From: Nitrospinae bacterium CG22_combo_CG10-13_8_21_14_all_47_10
GTDB taxonomy: Bacteria > Nitrospinota > Nitrospinia > Nitrospinales > VA-1
Direction of reading: 5' to 3'
Length of the DNA: 7,541 nt
NCBI GenBank assembly: GCA_002786505.1
Contig: PCTK01000081.1
Coordinates: 1-7,541, forward strand
A program made the translations under genes and the position numbers. A model generated the notes under the pieces. That model did no database searches and was not told the DNA's origin. It saw nothing but the letters and a program-made list of their open reading frames with translations. Positions 6,020-7,541 of this stretch are shown here, piece by piece; position 1 is the first letter of the stretch; each line of letters starts with the position of its first letter.

Positions 6020-6025
6020 TCTCCT
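6020..6025 (-). promoter_or_regulatory. Shine-Dalgarno site of the ferritin-like gene
   Basis: AGGAGA on the minus strand lies 7 bases upstream of the ATG at 6012. It is the clearest ribosome site in the window and decides this start over the upstream TTG. Confidence 0.8.
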
Positions 6026-6067
6026 GACAAAATTAATGGGCTTACAGTATTTTAATGGTACCTCAAA

Positions 6068-6097
6068 AATATACCAAATCCTCTGCTCAAATAGCAA
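6068..6097 (-). promoter_or_regulatory. Candidate sigma70-type promoter of the ferritin-like/zinc-ribbon unit
   Basis: On the minus strand, TTGCTA (6092-6097, 4 of 6) is followed after 18 bases by TATATT (6068-6073, 5 of 6). Transcription would start near 6061, leaving a leader of about 49 bases that includes the AGGAGA ribosome site. Confidence 0.5.
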
Positions 6098-6123
6098 TAA
6101 CCTAATCTACCCTCCGCATCATA

Positions 6124-6152
6124 TTGCGAGAGCAGGTGAAACCTGACATAAT
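6124..6152 (+). promoter_or_regulatory. Candidate promoter of protoporphyrinogen oxidase, implying a leaderless mRNA
   Basis: TTGCGA (6124-6129, 4 of 6) is followed after exactly 17 bases by CATAAT (6147-6152, 5 of 6). Six bases separate the -10 box from the A of the start codon at 6159, so transcription would begin at or next to that ATG. No Shine-Dalgarno sequence lies in the usual place, which agrees with a leaderless transcript. Confidence 0.5.
6133..6145. promoter_or_regulatory. Short palindrome between -35 and -10, possible operator
   Basis: CAGGT-GAA-ACCTG is a perfect 5-bp inverted repeat with a 3-base centre, placed inside the promoter spacer of the haem gene. A repressor bound here would block polymerase. 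The regulator is not known, and 5-bp arms can arise by chance. Confidence 0.35.
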
Positions 6153-6158
6153 GTGCCC

Positions 6159-7541
6159 ATGAAAAAAATCATCATTATAGGAGGCGGCATCGCCGGGTTG
6201 GCGGCGGCTTACCGTATCCAGAAAGAAATATCAGAAGGCGCCCCGCTGGAATGCATCCTGCTTGAGGGTGGGGACCGTTTTGGCGGAAAGATCGCTACAG
6301 AAAGGTCTGATGGGTTTGTCATCGAACGGGGTCCCGACTCATTCATCTCGCAAAAACCCGCCGCCATCCAGTTTTGCCAGCAATTGGGCATTGGAGACCA
6401 TTTGGTCTCAACCAACCCGGAAACCCCCAATACCTATGTATACACCGGAGGCAAACTGGTGACCATGCCGGATGGATTGAGCTTGATGATTCCCACCAAG
6501 TTTTTGCCGTTTGCCCTGACGCCTCTGTTCAGTTTGCCGGGTAAAATCCGCATGGCGTTTGATCTTTTGATCCCGAAAAAGGCCGATGAAAACGATGAAA
6601 GCCTGGCCTCCTTTGTCCGCAGGCGAATGGGGGAGGAAGCGCTGAGGAAGATGGCCGAGCCCATGCTGGCTGGCATTTATGCCAGTGACCCCGAAACCAT
6701 GAGCATTGGCAGTACTTTCCCCATGTTTGTCGAGACCGAACGTAAATACCGGTCTCTCATTCTGGGAATGCTGGCGCGGAAAAAAGCCATGCTCCTGAAT
6801 GGCCGCCCTAAAAGCAATTTCAGTTTGTTCATGACTTTGAAGGATGGTTTGGGAGAAATGGTCGAAGCGGTGATTAAAAAATCCCCTGATATCCAATTTC
6901 AGTCTGGATCAAGAGTGGAATCTATTTCCGGGAAAGAAGGCGACTGGTCCGTGCGTTTGGAGGGTGGCGGGGAATACCAGGCCCAGGCTCTGATACTGGC
7001 TACCCCCGGCCCTATCACAGCCCGGTTCCTGCAATCAGTCACTCCCAAAGCGGCGGAACTCTTAAAGCAAATCAAATATGTTTCCACTGCCACCGTAACC
7101 ATCGCTTACAAAAAAGAAGGTTTTTCCCACGCCCTGGATGGATTCGGGTTTGTCGTGCCAAAATGCGAAGGGCGCAGTATTCTTGCTTGCACCTGGACCT
7201 CCTCAAAATTTCCACACCGGGCTCCTGAAGGCTATGTCATGCTTCGTTGCTATCTCGGAGGGGCCTTGCAGGAAGATATCGCCGAAAAAGATGAACAAAC
7301 CCTGGCCAACCTGGTCAAGCAGGATCTCGGGGAAATAATGGGAATCCATGAAGAACCGGTTTTCTGCAAAGTTTTTCACAACCGCAAATCCAATGTGCAA
7401 TACCAGGTCAACCATTCTGAGCGTATTGACGCCATCATGCAGGAACTGCAGGAAGGTCTTTTCCTCGCGGGCAGTGCTTACCGCGGGATTGGAATTCCCG
7501 ATTGCATCCAAAACGGAACTCAGTCTGCCGAGTCAGCAATC
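6159..7541 (+). CDS. hemY: Protoporphyrinogen oxidase (FAD-dependent, HemY type), 3' end outside the window
   Basis: The frame is open for 461 codons to the window edge. Family members are about 460-490 long, so only a short tail is missing. The N-terminus has the FAD-binding fold: GGGIAG at 8-13 and Glu36 in 'LLEGGDRFGGK', which contacts the FAD ribose. The stretch 'ERGPDSFI' follows, as in other HemY/PPOX proteins. The C-terminal block 'GLFLAGSAYRGIGIPDCIQNG' (433-453) is the second FAD-contacting signature of this family. By family, the enzyme removes six electrons from protoporphyrinogen IX to give protoporphyrin IX, the next-to-last step of haem synthesis, at the inner face of the membrane. 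In Gram-positive lineages the same fold oxidises coproporphyrinogen III. The ATG at 6159 is fixed by the fold starting at residue 4; the ATG at 6151 runs into a TGA after three codons. No other haem gene is in the window. It is transcribed divergently from the ferritin-like gene. Confidence 0.95.
   Translation, partial: MKKIIIIGGGIAGLAAAYRIQKEISEGAPLECILLEGGDRFGGKIATERSDGFVIERGPDSFISQKPAAIQFCQQLGIGDHLVSTNPETPNTYVYTGGKLVTMPDGLSLMIPTKFLPFALTPLFSLPGKIRMAFDLLIPKKADENDESLASFVRRRMGEEALRKMAEPMLAGIYASDPETMSIGSTFPMFVETERKYRSLILGMLARKKAMLLNGRPKSNFSLFMTLKDGLGEMVEAVIKKSPDIQFQSGSRVESISGKEGDWSVRLEGGGEYQAQALILATPGPITARFLQSVTPKAAELLKQIKYVSTATVTIAYKKEGFSHALDGFGFVVPKCEGRSILACTWTSSKFPHRAPEGYVMLRCYLGGALQEDIAEKDEQTLANLVKQDLGEIMGIHEEPVFCKVFHNRKSNVQYQVNHSERIDAIMQELQEGLFLAGSAYRGIGIPDCIQNGTQSAESAI

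Noticed and set aside
6408..6896. Minus-strand reading frame of 162 codons opposite the haem gene
   Set aside because: It lies wholly inside hemY, whose family motifs are clear on the plus strand. The predicted peptide is His/Gln-rich with no domain pattern and no promoter or ribosome site, so it is an antisense shadow.

Overview
This 7.5 kb window looks like chromosomal DNA of a Gram-negative bacterium. It has moderate GC content (judged by eye), a lipoprotein OppA-type peptide-binding protein, an FAD-dependent protoporphyrinogen oxidase (HemY type), and genes on both strands with short spacers. No ribosomal or other lineage marker is present. The mix of leucine-rich-repeat genes with ordinary housekeeping genes would fit an environmental group such as Nitrospinota or a delta-proteobacterial relative, but that is only a guess. 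I see no insertion sequence, integrase, tRNA, CRISPR array or prophage gene.

Layout from left to right. (1) At 1-1433 on the minus strand is a peptide ABC transporter substrate-binding lipoprotein, cut by the window edge at its C-terminus. (2) At 1434-1655 is a divergent intergenic region with a candidate promoter for each side and two interleaved inverted repeats between them. (3) At 1656-3797 on the plus strand are two tandem leucine-rich-repeat genes (219 and 492 residues). They are built almost entirely from 27-residue ribonuclease-inhibitor-type repeats. The second gene begins in the same reading frame right after the TGA of the first. (4) At 3848-5062 on the minus strand, convergent with the LRR genes, is a DHH/DHHA1 phosphoesterase of the NrnA/RecJ-like superfamily whose first motif has Asp where His is usual; a strong sigma70-like promoter lies upstream. 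(5) At 5226-6012 on the minus strand is a two-gene unit: a small ferritin/rubrerythrin-like helical protein, then a small double zinc-ribbon protein with an acidic tail. (6) At 6159-7541 on the plus strand, divergent from that pair, is protoporphyrinogen oxidase, open to the window edge and lacking only the last residues. Its best promoter would place transcription start at the start codon.

The genes do not form one pathway. The parts worth attention are the LRR pair, whose two reading frames look like three modules of one larger protein separated by a single in-frame stop; the uncharacterised ferritin-like plus zinc-ribbon pair next to a haem-synthesis gene; and the substituted active-site motif of the DHH protein. 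The LRR proteins have no visible signal peptide, membrane segment or catalytic domain, so they are probably cytoplasmic binding scaffolds whose partner cannot be read from this window.
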